NCBI GenBank assembly: GCA_031260865.1
Contig: JAISKQ010000136.1
Span: forward strand, 1-5,914
Length of the DNA stretch: 5,914 nt
Direction: 5' to 3'
From: Prevotella sp.
GTDB lineage: Bacteria > Bacteroidota > Bacteroidia > Bacteroidales > Dysgonomonadaceae
The position numbers were made by a program, and so were the translations under genes. Shown in pieces: positions 5,844 to 5,914 of this stretch (positions within the stretch are counted from its first letter, which is position 1; every line of letters begins with the position of its first letter). The notes below the pieces were generated by a model that was not told the origin of the DNA, ran no database searches, and saw only the letters and a list, made by a program, of their open reading frames with translations.

Positions 5844-5914
5844 CGTCATTGCGAGGGCTTGCCCGAAGCAATCCAAACAGTTGATATGGATTGCTTCGTC
5901 GTTCCTCCTCGCAA
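5844..5914. repeat. Palindromic interspersed repeat (REP/MITE-like), cut by the window end
   Basis: CGAAGCAATCC (5864-5874) pairs perfectly with GGATTGCTTCG (5888-5898) around a 13-base loop. Outside this, TTGCGAGG (5849-5856) pairs with CCTCGCAA (5907-5914), which ends exactly at the window edge. CGTCATTGCGAGG ... GAAGCAATCC is recognisable as an interspersed palindromic repeat seen in genomes of several phyla. The outer arm begins CGTCA at 5844, so the next bases outside the window are expected to be TGACG. It encodes nothing and needs a transposase in trans, if it moves at all. Confidence 0.8.

Overview
The window looks like a chromosomal stretch from a Bacteroidetes bacterium, probably of the order Bacteroidales. 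Four signs point there. The start sites lack clear Shine-Dalgarno sequences. A promoter ahead of the small regulator gene fits the Bacteroidetes -33/-7 pattern (TTG, then TAnnTTTG). The HigA-type protein resembles those common in gut Bacteroidales as I know them. The first two genes pair a Gfo/Idh/MocA oxidoreductase with a secreted DUF1080 protein, which is frequent in that phylum. The species cannot be named from the sequence alone.

Left part (1-4095, + strand): the 3' end of a Gfo/Idh/MocA-family dehydrogenase is followed after only 18 bases by a complete 1139-residue exported protein. That protein has a signal peptide, a long alpha-helical HEAT-like repeat region and two different DUF1080 (PF06439, 3-keto-glycoside hydrolase/lyase fold) domains at its C terminus. 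The tight spacing suggests one operon. The likely joint role is glycoside breakdown by oxidation at C3 and cleavage of the 3-keto glycoside, an assignment drawn from family knowledge and gene pairing.

Middle part (4096-4694): an intergenic region of about 230 bases carries a possible hairpin after the operon, then a well-formed promoter with dyad symmetries around it, then a 106-residue HigA-type antitoxin/XRE regulator. No toxin gene is seen on either side, so this looks like an orphan antitoxin or a free-standing regulator. An 11-bp inverted repeat flanked by T-runs on both outer sides may be a bidirectional terminator between this gene and the convergent gene to its right.

Right part (4695-5914): a minus-strand gene encodes a 240-residue protein that joins a Cys/His-rich array of zinc-knuckle-like repeats to ankyrin repeats. 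Two of its repeat units share an identical 31-base stretch. From 5418 to the window end I see no credible gene. This last part holds an imperfect long hairpin and, at the very edge, most of a palindromic interspersed repeat of the CGTCATTGCGAGG / GAAGCAATCC type.

The operon, the orphan regulator and the zinc/ankyrin gene show no obvious functional link to one another. The second half reads as ordinary accessory or intergenic genome content. I do not see a clear new multi-gene system; the zinc-knuckle/ankyrin protein and the regulatory architecture of the orphan HigA gene are the least explained items.
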